This document shows, in pieces, positions 42,228-52,093 of a DNA stretch of 64,000 nt; position 1 is the first letter of the stretch, and every line of letters starts with the position of its first letter. The position numbers and the translations under genes were made by a program. The DNA is taken from positions 27,802,063-27,866,062 of the forward strand of contig CM020619.1 of NCBI GenBank assembly GCA_009829735.1, read 5' to 3'. Below the pieces are notes generated by a model. That model searched no databases. It worked only from the letters and a program-made list of their open reading frames with translations, and was not told where the DNA came from. This stretch comes from Pyropia yezoensis (Eukaryota > Rhodophyta > Bangiophyceae > Bangiales > Bangiaceae).

Positions 42228-44171
42228 ATGGCGACTCCGGGAGTGGAGACGGACTCTCTCGATGAGCGTATGGAGGACACCTCCTACGGTGCAGCGCCTG
42301 CCGGGACTTCCGGCGGGGGCTCCGCGATCGCTCCGGGGGGTGGGACTCCCGCGTCACCCGGCTTTGGGTTGACGGCAGGATCTCCCCCGGAGGCGGGACA
42401 AGTTGTCCCGCGTGAGGCCTTGGGGCGGTGGTTTTACCCCGCTTGGCCTCTGTATGAGGAGGGGTTGACTGTTCTTCGCTGTGGCCGACTCGGCGCAGCG
42501 ATGGGTCGGGTATGGGACCGCCTACGGGAGAAGTATCCCCGTAGGGTCGGGTTCCCTGCCGGCTTCAGGACGGACCAGTTTGCCTTCCTGGACGATGAGG
42601 AGGTCGAGGACGTGCAGCGGGCCAAGGCCATGGTGGACCGCGGGGGAACTATCCCGGGTCCCGGCGACTTGCCGACCTTCACTTGGGACGCGGTGGCAAC
42701 TCGCCCTCCGTACCTTCACGAGGCCGATCCGCACACTCATCACTTTGATGTGCGGATGGAGAAGGACTTCCGGCGAGGTCCCTACTTGGTGACCTCGGCT
42801 CAACTTGAGTTTCCTCAGCAGTCTGCTGCCAGTAAGGAGCAATACTACCCGAAGAAGCCCGAGTGGTGGCCTCAAGTTGAGGTCCCCTACGGGTTCCCGG
42901 CATTGTTGCCACGGTTGCTTGACCACTTCGGCTCCGTCATGTTGACGGCTGGCCCTGATCATCTGGTGTGGGCCATGTTGGCCACCCAGTGGCTCCTCGA
43001 GGTCATGTCGACCTGGGTGTCATGTGTTCAGCGGCGGGGGATGCTCTGGCATCTCCCCCTCCGGCTCATCCAGGGTTTGGAACAGCTCACCCCTCAGCTA
43101 GTTGCTGAGGGGTGCTCGTCAGGACAACTCACTCTACTTGAGGAGATGCTCCGCCTCCACAAGTTTATCGAGTGGGAGAGCATTGAGCACAAGTTGCGCC
43201 GCCCCACTCGGGGGCCCAAGGACGATGGCGCACTTCGCCAGTTCAAATGGGTCGCTCGTGAACTTCACGACGGCCGTGTGGTCCTACGAGAGGGGTTGGG
43301 CATCGGGGACTACCCGTATGCCCCGGGGGTGGATCGTCACACTGCGCCACCCCCGGACAAGCCCATAGTTATGGCTGTGCCCTCATATGATGACCATATG
43401 ACTCAACCTACTGCGGGGGCCCCAAGTCGGGGTCGCAGTTACACCCGGGTACCGCCACCTCGGCGTGCCCCTCCGCTTCCTCCTGTTCCTTTCCAGCCTC
43501 ACGGGAACATCCCGATCAGCGTGGCCGTGGAGTCATCCACACCGGTGTCTCCCAACTTGGGGGCCACCCTCCTGACGGTATACCCCAAGTTGGTGTTACC
43601 GCCCACGCCTCTAACCTCAGAGATGATGATCACCACGTTGGTGCGCACCATTTCCTGGTTGGCCGCGTCGACCGCAACCCTCCAAAGTTCCGAGACTCCT
43701 CAACTTGAGGAGCGCGTTCGTACTGCAGTGGCGACCGCGAGTTGCGAGTCGGTGGCGGAGTTTATGACGGCCGAGTTGGCTCGCATTGGGGCTATTATGC
43801 CCCAGCCAACCCCACTTGGGCGTGGCAAGCGTCGTGCGAGCCGGGCATACTCGCCTCCTCGCCGTCGTCGCCGTCACTCGCGGCGCTCTCCCTCCGTGTC
43901 GGAAGACGAGTTGTCTTACTCCGTCTCGGAGTCCTCTACCCCATCGGAGACGGAGTCTGTCCAGCGTCTGCGTCGCAAACTTGCGCGCAAGACCAGGCAG
44001 AAGAGCAGCCACGGTCGGCGCCACTTGCGCGACCGTGAGGGGCGCGACGGTTCCGACTTGGAGCCGCCGCCCCTTCCAACGAGTGGAGACCGTTATTGGC
44101 GTGGGTCTCGCCGCTCGCCTCCACGTGAGGGCGAGGGCCGTGGAGTGGGAGAGTCTAGCATGCGTGCCTAG
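42228..44171 (+). CDS. Antisense ORF of family-1 element, copy B (intact, 647 aa), unknown function
   Basis: Lies opposite to gag-pol, convergent with pol (111 bp apart), with its 5' end toward the 3' LTR, whose antisense side may supply the promoter. The ATG in GAGAGCCATGG follows a perfect 21-bp odd palindrome (42205-42225). Residues 1-75 are Gly/Ser/Pro-rich; a globular part spans about 75-400 (RWFYPAWPLYEEGLTVLR, GPYLVTSAQLEF, EQYYPKKPEWWPQVEVP, LATQWLLEVMSTWV); then a Pro-rich linker and a very basic Arg/Ser tail (YSPPRRRRRHSRRSPS) that could bind nucleic acid. The core aligns with the family-2 antisense protein. No known domain recognised. It is not an envelope: no signal peptide or clear membrane anchor is seen. 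Confidence 0.8.
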   Translation: MATPGVETDSLDERMEDTSYGAAPAGTSGGGSAIAPGGGTPASPGFGLTAGSPPEAGQVVPREALGRWFYPAWPLYEEGLTVLRCGRLGAAMGRVWDRLREKYPRRVGFPAGFRTDQFAFLDDEEVEDVQRAKAMVDRGGTIPGPGDLPTFTWDAVATRPPYLHEADPHTHHFDVRMEKDFRRGPYLVTSAQLEFPQQSAASKEQYYPKKPEWWPQVEVPYGFPALLPRLLDHFGSVMLTAGPDHLVWAMLATQWLLEVMSTWVSCVQRRGMLWHLPLRLIQGLEQLTPQLVAEGCSSGQLTLLEEMLRLHKFIEWESIEHKLRRPTRGPKDDGALRQFKWVARELHDGRVVLREGLGIGDYPYAPGVDRHTAPPPDKPIVMAVPSYDDHMTQPTAGAPSRGRSYTRVPPPRRAPPLPPVPFQPHGNIPISVAVESSTPVSPNLGATLLTVYPKLVLPPTPLTSEMMITTLVRTISWLAASTATLQSSETPQLEERVRTAVATASCESVAEFMTAELARIGAIMPQPTPLGRGKRRASRAYSPPRRRRRHSRRSPSVSEDELSYSVSESSTPSETESVQRLRRKLARKTRQKSSHGRRHLRDREGRDGSDLEPPPLPTSGDRYWRGSRRSPPREGEGRGVGESSMRA

Positions 44172-44282
44172 TTGGCAGCTGCCTTTGTTGTGAGAGTGTG
44201 AGGGTTAGGGCTGTAGTTTAAAGCCACTCTGCGTACCACTTCGACTTGAAGCACTCTCTTGGCACTGTTGCTCGGCTTTCCC

Positions 44283-47200
44283 TCACGTTGAGGGAGGGCT
44301 GTTAGGGTCTATCTCGTTCCGGGCACAGTACGCCCGGACCTTCTCAGCAGGAAGGTCCTCCACATACTCCCACGTATCATCCTTGGCTTTGTAGCCAAAC
44401 CAACGCACCCTCAACATGAGGCGGTCAGTATCCTCATCCCAGCCGTGGTCGATGAACTTGTCGAACACGTACTCCTGCGGGCCCTGTTTGGCTGCAGGCA
44501 GCGAGGGCAGGCGCCACGTTTTCAAAGCACGCGCCCAAGCTGGGTCGCCTGCAGGCGGTGGTGCAACTTTGACCACGTCCTGTCCGTTCACTGTGCGGAC
44601 CCCATCGTCACTTTCGATGGTGAAGCGCCGCCCATCAGTACGAAGGACCTGGTACGGCCCCTTCGTCTGGAACACCAACTTACCCCCAGTTGGGGTGTGT
44701 GAGTGGACCAATACCCAGTCACCCTGCTCGGGGACATGCTTGGCGTTGCGCACCTTTTTGTCAAAGGTACGCTTGTAGCGCTTTTGTGCTTTGTCCATCT
44801 CAGCCCTGACTTTAGGGATGAGGTTTTCAAGCCTAGCAGCGAACTCCGCCTTACTCTCAGTAGGAGTGGGCGTACTGCCACCATCCTCCCTAGTTGGGAG
44901 CGGCCGCCGCACGGCAATAGACCGCACGCGACGGGGGGTCACAAAAGCGAGGGGTACTTCCCCGGTAGATGAGTGAACCTGCGAATTGTAGGCAGTGGTC
45001 AGAATAGAAATGTATTGGTCCCACGTCTTCACGTGCTCACTCACATAATGGCGCAGCTGCCTAACAATAGTTTTGTTGAAGCGCTCCACCTGCCCATTAG
45101 TTTGTGGGTGGTAGGGGGTGGCATAGTTTGCCTTAACCCCCAACATATCCAGCACTCCTTGAAACAGTACAGACGCAAATTGCGGTCCATTGTCCGATAG
45201 TGTACTATCCGGAATGCCATACGCGGCAACCCAGTGATCTAGGAAGGCTGACACGACCGACATGGCCGTGATCTCTGCCAGTGGGATCGCTCGCGTAAGT
45301 TTCGTGAAGCGGTCACAGATGACCAGGAGGTACTGGTTGCCCTCCTCGGTCACTGGCAGTGGCCCAAGGATGTCCATCGCCAACGCGGCGAAGGGCTCCT
45401 TGGCCGGGAACAATAGCATAGCCGTAGTAGGCCGCCGTTCCATCAGACGGTTCTGTGCACAACTTGTGCAGGCAGCCACCCAACTGTAGATGTCCACCAC
45501 CATGGACGGCCAGTAGTACCTGGTCCTCAGGGTCTGGTACAGTTTACTAGACCCCAGGTGTCCACCCGTGGGAGCGTTATGCTCCCTCTCAAGGATACTG
45601 TCCTTGAGGGATGCGGGGACGACAAGTTGTTCGGTCCCCTGGAATACCCCCCTCCTCATGAGGAGGCCATCGTCTCCCAGGAAGAACCGCGTCTCCGCCA
45701 CTGTATCCAGGGTATCCCTCTGCGACTTGCAGAAGGGATCCTCGGCCTGGGCCTTCACTACTTCGTCCAGGGACAGGGGCAAGTACTTCTTGTTCCCTGG
45801 CGCCTCGGGATTCAACGCCTGACCCGAGCGCGTGACTACCCCCACGATGGGGATGTCCTCATCGACTGGGGTGGTGTCCAGTCCCTCGGTAGGTACCCGA
45901 GAGAGGCCGTCGGCAAGGGCATGTTGCCTGCCAGGTCGGTACTCAATATCAAAGTTGAAGGGTGCAAGTCGCACCCTCCACCGGTTGAGACGAGTGTTCG
46001 TACAGTCCGTCTTGAAGATGAACTGCAACGCGCGGTGGTCACAGCGGATGAGGAACTTCTCACCCTCTAGGTAGTGACGAAGTGACGTCACCGCCCATAC
46101 CACTGCGAGTCCTTCCAACTCGGTGACTCCGTAGTTCTTCTCGGCCGAGTTTAGCCCCTTGCTGAAGTATCCCACCGGCAAGTACTCCTTGTCCGGCTGT
46201 TGCTGAAGCAACACACAACCAAGTTGGTCGTAGCTAGCGTCCACATCCAGGATGTAGTGGCCTCCCAACCTGGGAATAGCCAGGATAGGGGGCTTCAGCA
46301 GAAGGTCCCGAAGAGTCTCAAAGGATTCCTGCTCCACCCGACTTGGGGGAGGCAGGTTCTTCGGTAGCGTTGAGCTCACTAACTCATTCAACGGCTTCGC
46401 CACTTTGGCGAAGCCCTTAGTGAAACGTCGGTACACGTTACACATCCCGAGGAAGCTCCTCATCTGGGTCTGGGTCCGGGGATACTGAGCCTTGCGGATG
46501 GCCCTCAAGTTTTTCTCGTTGACACTGAGACGCCCCGGACGGACAACATGTCCCAAGTACTCCACCTCTTGAGTGAAGAGGTGGCACTTACTCGCCTTCA
46601 GTGACACTCCGCCGTCAGCAAGTAGCTTGAACACCTGGCCAAGATGGCCAATGTGTTCCTCCGGACTTCGGGAGAACACAATGATATCGTCTAGGTACAC
46701 GAGACAGATCTGCCACCGTACTCCGGCCAGAATCATGTCCATAGCGCGCTGGAAAGTTGCCGGCGCGTTACACAGGCCAAACGGTAGACGCTTGCACTGG
46801 TAGGTACCACAGTGACAGGTAAAGGTAGTTTTATGCCTGTCCTCCGGGGCAATGGGAATTTGCCAGTACCCCGCGTTACAGTCCAGGGTAGAGAACACGT
46901 TTGCCTTCCCCAGAGAGTCCAGACAGTCATCCATCCGAGGTAGGGGATAACTATCCTTCACCGTGCTCTCGTTGAGCTTACGGTAGTCGATACAGAACCG
47001 GGGGGTCCCATCAACTTTGGGGACGATCACCACCGGACTCGCCCACTCGGCGTTGCTGGCCTCGATCACATCGAGGGCCTCCATGCGAGCAACTTGCTCC
47101 TTAACGAGGGCCCTTGAACGGGGTCCCCCCCTATACGGTTGTTGGCGTATAGGGGGCGCACCGGGTTTCAACTCGATCCGGTGTTGGGTAGCTCTCATGA

Positions 47201-48173
47201 GTCCCAATTGACCATCCCACAACTTGTGATATTGGTCCAAGAGGCGTTCAACTTGAACCCTCAACCTGGGTGGAACACCCTCCATGTTTACCTGGGGCCG
47301 AGGAGAGGCGGCCGACTTGGCTTGATGCTTCTCCTTTCCGGACTTCGGGTCGCTACTTGCGCCCGCGCTGAGGGTGACCGCTACTACCGGTCCCTCGTGT
47401 TGGTCGATATAGCCGAACTTGGCCCCCGACTTGAAGAACTTGGGCGACGAGCTCAGGTTCATCACCTGGATCCTCCACGGGACTCCGGCTTTGGAGTCCA
47501 TCGTGCCAAGGGCAACATGCACTTGGTGCTTGCGAGCAAGACGGGGGTTAGGGTGCACCAACCCGTTCCCCGCATAATCAGTTACAACATCCACGTGCGC
47601 CACCGAGTTGGGGGGCAACATGACTTTACGGGCTAAACGCAGAGTAGCAGTAAACCCTTCCCTCACAGAACAAACAGGCTTCGACTGTGAAACTGTCACA
47701 GGAGCCACAGACTTTCCCTTACCCAGGATGGGGATAGTCTCCCCATTCATCAACTTGACCCAGTACTCAGGGCCACAAATCAAAGGCACTTGTGTTACGA
47801 CATAAGGGGTACCCAGAAGCAGGGGTACCGATATATTCTCAACTACACCATAGGTCACGTCGACCTCATGGGTCCCCAACCTAGTTGGTAGGGTCACGGC
47901 ACCAACGATGGGAAGTACCCCACCATTGATATCGATCAGATGGTCAGCTTTAGACTTCCAGCGTTGGAGCCTCATCTCCTTTGGTAATAGCGACTTGCGT
48001 ATCAAGGAGGCTCCTGACCCGGTATCAAGTACGAAACGGGCACAACAGGCACGGCCGGGGGCAAGTTGCACCCGTCCAGCCACCTGGAAGCTCTCACCCG
48101 TCAGCACCGCGATGACCCGACGTGGGTTTACGTTCTTGGGGAGTCCTACCCGAGATGGGCGGACTCCCTTAGG
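44283..48173 (-). CDS. pol: Pol polyprotein, copy B (5'-truncated, otherwise intact motifs)
   Basis: Open from the junction at 48173 to the stop at 44283; the first internal ATG is at 48107. Protease DTGSGAS, RT with [11 protein letters not shown] (YLDD codons 46686-46697), RNase H DVDASYDQLG, integrase HHCC, MDILGPLP, LSDNGPQFAS and GQVERFNKT, and chromodomain WFGYKAKDDTWEYVEDL. Unlike copy A, the catalytic residues are all present, but without gag, PBS and 5' LTR the copy is not autonomous. It aligns with A throughout and differs mainly at scattered single bases. Confidence 0.92.
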   Translation of the reverse strand, partial: PKGVRPSRVGLPKNVNPRRVIAVLTGESFQVAGRVQLAPGRACCARFVLDTGSGASLIRKSLLPKEMRLQRWKSKADHLIDINGGVLPIVGAVTLPTRLGTHEVDVTYGVVENISVPLLLGTPYVVTQVPLICGPEYWVKLMNGETIPILGKGKSVAPVTVSQSKPVCSVREGFTATLRLARKVMLPPNSVAHVDVVTDYAGNGLVHPNPRLARKHQVHVALGTMDSKAGVPWRIQVMNLSSSPKFFKSGAKFGYIDQHEGPVVAVTLSAGASSDPKSGKEKHQAKSAASPRPQVNMEGVPPRLRVQVERLLDQYHKLWDGQLGLMRATQHRIELKPGAPPIRQQPYRGGPRSRALVKEQVARMEALDVIEASNAEWASPVVIVPKVDGTPRFCIDYRKLNESTVKDSYPLPRMDDCLDSLGKANVFSTLDCNAGYWQIPIAPEDRHKTTFTCHCGTYQCKRLPFGLCNAPATFQRAMDMILAGVRWQICLVYLDDIIVFSRSPEEHIGHLGQVFKLLADGGVSLKASKCHLFTQEVEYLGHVVRPGRLSVNEKNLRAIRKAQYPRTQTQMRSFLGMCNVYRRFTKGFAKVAKPLNELVSSTLPKNLPPPSRVEQESFETLRDLLLKPPILAIPRLGGHYILDVDASYDQLGCVLLQQQPDKEYLPVGYFSKGLNSAEKNYGVTELEGLAVVWAVTSLRHYLEGEKFLIRCDHRALQFIFKTDCTNTRLNRWRVRLAPFNFDIEYRPGRQHALADGLSRVPTEGLDTTPVDEDIPIVGVVTRSGQALNPEAPGNKKYLPLSLDEVVKAQAEDPFCKSQRDTLDTVAETRFFLGDDGLLMRRGVFQGTEQLVVPASLKDSILEREHNAPTGGHLGSSKLYQTLRTRYYWPSMVVDIYSWVAACTSCAQNRLMERRPTTAMLLFPAKEPFAALAMDILGPLPVTEEGNQYLLVICDRFTKLTRAIPLAEITAMSVVSAFLDHWVAAYGIPDSTLSDNGPQFASVLFQGVLDMLGVKANYATPYHPQTNGQVERFNKTIVRQLRHYVSEHVKTWDQYISILTTAYNSQVHSSTGEVPLAFVTPRRVRSIAVRRPLPTREDGGSTPTPTESKAEFAARLENLIPKVRAEMDKAQKRYKRTFDKKVRNAKHVPEQGDWVLVHSHTPTGGKLVFQTKGPYQVLRTDGRRFTIESDDGVRTVNGQDVVKVAPPPAGDPAWARALKTWRLPSLPAAKQGPQEYVFDKFIDHGWDEDTDRLMLRVRWFGYKAKDDTWEYVEDLPAEKVRAYCARNEIDPNSPPST

Positions 48174-49550
48174 CCGGAGTCCCGTGGAGGATACAGGTGA
48201 TGAACCTGAGCTCGTCGCCCCAGTACTTCAAGTCGGGAGCCAAGTTCGGCTATATCGACCAACACGAGGGACCGGTAGTAGCGGTCACCCTCAACGCGGG
48301 CGCAAGTAGCGACCCGAAGTTCGGGAAGGAGAAGCATCAAGCCAGGTCGGCCGCCTCTCCTCGGCCCCACGTGAACATGGAGGGTGTCCCACCCAGGTTG
48401 AGGGTTCAAGTTGAACGCCTCTTGGACCAATATCACAAGTTGTGGGATGGCCAATTGGGACTCATGAGAGCCACCCAACACCGGATCGAGTTGAAGCCCG
48501 GTGCACCCCCTATACGCCAACAACCGTATAGGGGTGGACCTCGTTCAAGGGCCCTCGTTAAGGAGCAAGTTGCTCGCATGGAGGCCCTCGATGTGATCGA
48601 GGCCAGCAACGCCGAGTGGGCGAGTCCGGTGGTTATCGTCCCCAAAGTTGATGGGACCCCCCGGTTTTGTATCGACTACCGTAAGCTCAACGAGAGCACG
48701 GTGAAGGACAGTTATCCCCTACCTAGGATGGACGACTGTCTGGACTCCCTGGGGGAGGCGAACGTGTTCTCTACCCTGGACTGTAACGCGGGGTACTGGC
48801 AAATTCCCATTGCCCCGGAGGACAGGCATAAAACTACCTTTACCTGTCACTGTGGTACCTACCAGTGCAAGCGCCTACCGTTTGGTCTGTGTAACGCGCC
48901 GGCAACTTTCCAGCGCGCTATGGACATGATTCTGGCCGGAGTACGGTGGCAGATCTGTCTTGTGTACCTAGACGATATCATTGTGTTCTCCCGAAGTCCG
49001 GAGGAACACATTGGCCATCTTGGCCAGGTGTTCAAGCTACTTGCTGACGCCGGTGTGTCACTGAAGGCGAGTAAGTGCCACCTCTTCACTCAAGAGGTGG
49101 AATACTTGGGACATGTTGTCCGTCCGGGGCGTCTCAGTGTTAACGAGAAGAACTTGAGGGCCATTCGTAAGGCTCAGTACCCCCGGACCCAGACCCAGAT
49201 GAGGAGCTTCCTCGGGATGTGTAACGTGAACCGACGTTTCACCAAGGGCTTCGCCAAGGTGGCGAAGCCGTTGAATGAGCTAGTGAGCTCAACGCTGCCG
49301 AAGAACCTGCCTCCCCCAAGTCGGGTGGAGCAGGAATCCTTTGAGACTCTTCGGGACCTTCTGCTGAAGCCCCCTATCCTGGCTATTCCCAGGTTGGGAG
49401 GCCACTACATCCTGGATGTGGACGCTAGCTACGACCAACTTGGTTGTGTGTTGCTTCAGCAGCAGCCGGACAAGGAGTACTTGCCGGTGGGATACTTCAG
49501 CAAGGGGCTAAACTCGGCCGAGAAGAACTACGGAGTCACCGAGTTGGAAG
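48174..49550 (+). pseudogene. pol: Pol fragment of copy C (protease end, RT, start of RNase H), interrupted
   Basis: Plus-strand frame from about RIQVMNLSSSPQYF through RT with [11 protein letters not shown] to TELE, where the family-2 LTR begins. It continues after that element at 59207. One RT residue differs (VNRRFTKG versus VYRRFTKG). Confidence 0.9.
49546..49550 (+). repeat. Target site duplication GGAAG, left copy
   Basis: GGAAG abuts the family-2 5' LTR here and recurs at 59202-59206 right after the 3' LTR; the uninterrupted pol sequence has a single GGAAG at this point. Confidence 0.92.
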
Positions 49551-50123
49551 TGTAGCATCCCTGGCCCCGACTTGGCGCCGACCCGGGACTGCAACCAGAG
49601 GGCACCAGGTGCCAGAACACGCCCGCCGTGTGGCGATGGTTGGCGGCCGTGGCCCGTGCCCGGCACTGGGATGCGGTGGACTACGCTATCCACACGCGAG
49701 AGAGGGATTTCTGATGTGTTTTTGCATATTTGTGAGGGACTTGATTTGAGAGAATTTGAGTGTGAGATTAGTGAGTGGGAATAGAATTAGTAGTGATAGT
49801 GGCCCCCGACCTGACGAGGTTAGACTCGGGTCGGGGCCACTCGGGGTTATGGGGGGGGCTACCGGGCCAACGTGCCGGGGTTCCCCCAGATGCACGTTAA
49901 GAGGGACAGCGAGGCGCCCTCGGCCCGCGCCCTCAGGGAAAAAGACAACTGCGCGTTTGCTTTCCTCTTCCCCGTGTGCACTACCGTGCGTATCTGTTTG
50001 CCATGCGAGCAGGCACGTGAGGCAACAGGCATACCATTCTCGTAGTTCCCCTTTCTGCGTTACCTGTCCCTTTCCCCCGAGGGATATTGACACGTGTCTG
50101 AGAGGATCGAGTTTTATACCACA
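49551..50123 (+). repeat. 5' LTR, family 2 copy 1
   Basis: 573 bp from TGTAGCATCC to TATACCACA. Unrelated in sequence to the family-1 LTR apart from the ends. Confidence 0.95.
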
Positions 50124-50127
50124 TATT

Positions 50128-50144
50128 TGGTGGAGCAGCAGGGG
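50128..50144 (+). promoter_or_regulatory. Primer-binding site, family 2
   Basis: TGGTGGAGCAGCAGGGG four bases after the LTR, identical for 17 nt to copy A of family 1, although the flanks are unrelated. Confidence 0.65.
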
Positions 50145-50332
50145 ATTGGAGTGTTTGAGAAGAGACATTTGGGAGCAGCGGTTGCGTTGTTCCTATTCTG
50201 TCTTTTTCTGTGGTTTGGGAATTATTTGCACCCGTTCACGGGAACCCCATTCCTGGCTCCCCAACCCCTCTCTTGTGGTCTTGCGATCTTTGGACACGCA
50301 GGTAACTGGACTGTGGCTGTCAAGAGACCAAC

Positions 50333-52093
50333 ATGGCTACCCTCCCTGGCACGACGGTGCCCGAAGGGGTAGACCCCGCGTCCCTTGACGCATCCCTGGT
50401 CACCGCGGGGGACGGTGCCCAACCCGGCGTTCTCCCTACGGGTGAAGCAGACCTGGGCGGGACATCCGGTAGTGGACTGGAGTCTACAGGCGGCCAAGTA
50501 CCCCCTGCTCCCGTTCCTCCGGCTGTTCCTCCTGTGGGAGCCACCCCGGGGTCAACGGCGTTTGAGTCCGCTCGCAGCAGACGTCTCCCTCCTGTCGGTT
50601 CTACTCTTCAACCTCCAGGGATAGCCCCTGGTGTGTTTACTCCTGGACCCACACATGGCAGCTGGGTGTATACACCTCTTCCTGTGGGCACTAGCAGTGC
50701 CAGAGGCACCGCTATGACTGGTTCTACGGGTCTTCCTGAGACTTCAACTCCTGGGACCGGCCAAGCTTTTCCTCCCCTTGCGTCCTATGGGGCGGGGAGC
50801 TCCAAGACCGGTGACCGGAGCAGCCGTAGGCGTCGGCGTCGTCGCCGCCGCTCTAGCACCAGCGAGACCAGTTCCTCCAGCTCTGAGGAGGGATATGACT
50901 GGGATGCATCTCCCGGTCCTACCCGGCGCAGGCTAGTCGAGTTCGACTTTCCTGCCCACCAAGTGGGAGATGCCACCCTGAACAAGGTCACGTATTGGGG
51001 TAACTACCGGCTGGAGAACCAAGACCAAGGTTACACCCGGAAGATGGCCAAGAAGATGGCATCCCTGAACCGGCGAATGCAGCCGAGCTTTGGGGGGCAT
51101 CCTAAGTTTTCCGGGAAGAGACCGGCGCTTATCTTTGCCTTCCTGCGCCGGTTTGTCAAGGCATGCAATGACAACGATGTGTCCGAGGGCAAGGCTCTCT
51201 ATCTCCTGGTTAACTTCATGACCGGAGAAGCGGAACAGCGGTTTGCACAGGTTCTACCAGACTCTGCCGGGCACATTGTTGGACGTACCGTCGCGAGTTA
51301 TCCGGAGGCGGTCAACTGGCTCCTGTCCAACTACGCAGACGCGGACTCCCTGCGTAAGGCAGTCGGTAGGCTGAACCGGGCAACCATGGAGAGACAAGAG
51401 ACTCCAGAGGCGTTCGCCCGTCGTTTCCGGGAGATGAGCGATGCTTGTGGCAACGTTTACCCTGAGGACAGGCTCAAGATGATCTTCTCGGAGGGGCTTC
51501 CTGAATATCTTCAAGTGGATGCGGAGAACTACAACCAGGAACATCAAGAACATACCTTCCAGCAGTTGATGGCCTACACCCAGGGCAAGCACCGGCAAGC
51601 CAAGGCCCTCCAGGCTCCTATGGTATCAACCCCCAAGCCGTTGTCGCGAGTTCGTCCCGGACCCGACAAGTATAAGGGAGGTGATAACCCTGTACCGGTA
51701 CTCGCAGTTGGCGAGGCCTCACCCATGGAGTCAAGGGACAAGTGGGGCGGCTTCGTTTCTAAGGAGCAACCTTCCCTGGTCGCCCCCAAGCAGATCAGGA
51801 ACCAGCGGTTCCGGTCTTGCTGGCTGTGCCAGAAGGAGGATCATATGTCCTACCAGTGCCCGACCATTCCCGAGGATCTCCAGGAGAAACTCAAGCGTCA
51901 AGGACTGGTGTTTGCAAAGGCGGTCAACTGGGCTGACCGGCGGGCACCCTCCAAGATGGACAAGGCACAGGTACATGCCATCCGAGTGGCAACCTTACAG
52001 AGCATCACGGAGGCTCTGGCAAGGGAAGCTCCTACGGACTTTGACCTGGAGACCGAAACCTCTAAGGACTCCTCGGAGCCGGGAAACGAGTAG
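50333..52093 (+). CDS. gag: Gag, family 2 (586 aa)
   Basis: Starts MATLPGTTVPEGVD; Pro/Ser/Gly-rich first 170 residues with an Arg cluster (RSSRRRRRRRRRSS, near 160-175), then a helical capsid-like part (about 230-440: LIFAFLRRFVKACNDNDVSE, EGLPEYLQVDAENYNQEH), a CCHC zinc knuckle CWLCQKEDHMSYQC at 496-509, and an acidic tail ending PGNE. The layout and the phrase LRRFVKACNDN parallel family-1 Gag (LRRFTKACDDN), so the two families are related. Stop TAG at 52091. Confidence 0.94.
   Translation: MATLPGTTVPEGVDPASLDASLVTAGDGAQPGVLPTGEADLGGTSGSGLESTGGQVPPAPVPPAVPPVGATPGSTAFESARSRRLPPVGSTLQPPGIAPGVFTPGPTHGSWVYTPLPVGTSSARGTAMTGSTGLPETSTPGTGQAFPPLASYGAGSSKTGDRSSRRRRRRRRRSSTSETSSSSSEEGYDWDASPGPTRRRLVEFDFPAHQVGDATLNKVTYWGNYRLENQDQGYTRKMAKKMASLNRRMQPSFGGHPKFSGKRPALIFAFLRRFVKACNDNDVSEGKALYLLVNFMTGEAEQRFAQVLPDSAGHIVGRTVASYPEAVNWLLSNYADADSLRKAVGRLNRATMERQETPEAFARRFREMSDACGNVYPEDRLKMIFSEGLPEYLQVDAENYNQEHQEHTFQQLMAYTQGKHRQAKALQAPMVSTPKPLSRVRPGPDKYKGGDNPVPVLAVGEASPMESRDKWGGFVSKEQPSLVAPKQIRNQRFRSCWLCQKEDHMSYQCPTIPEDLQEKLKRQGLVFAKAVNWADRRAPSKMDKAQVHAIRVATLQSITEALAREAPTDFDLETETSKDSSEPGNE
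52081..52087 (+). promoter_or_regulatory. Putative -1 ribosomal frameshift heptamer, family 2
   Basis: G GGA AAC in gag phase followed by GAG TAG. The pol frame is closed upstream at TAA 52060-52062 and has no ATG before 52222, so a -1 slip here (GGG AAA CGA GTA) is the simplest way to make Gag-Pol. In family 1 the same spot has ATGA, here GTAG. Confidence 0.68.

Larger units (their letters stand above)
41416..48173 (-). mobile_element. Family-1 Ty3 element copy B, inserted antisense into copy C, 5' end deleted
   Basis: Minus-strand order: pol from about its codon 32 (48173) to its stop (44283), antisense ORF 42228-44171, polypurine tract 41884-41896, 3' LTR 41416-41883. The 5' LTR, gag and first 31 pol codons are missing; at 48173/48174 its pol joins directly to plus-strand pol of copy C. 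So it is a 5'-deleted copy lacking the means to mobilise itself. Confidence 0.87.

Noticed and set aside
42228-44171. Antisense ORF as a retroviral-type envelope gene
   Set aside because: Wrong strand for an env, and no signal peptide, cleavage site or clear membrane anchor.
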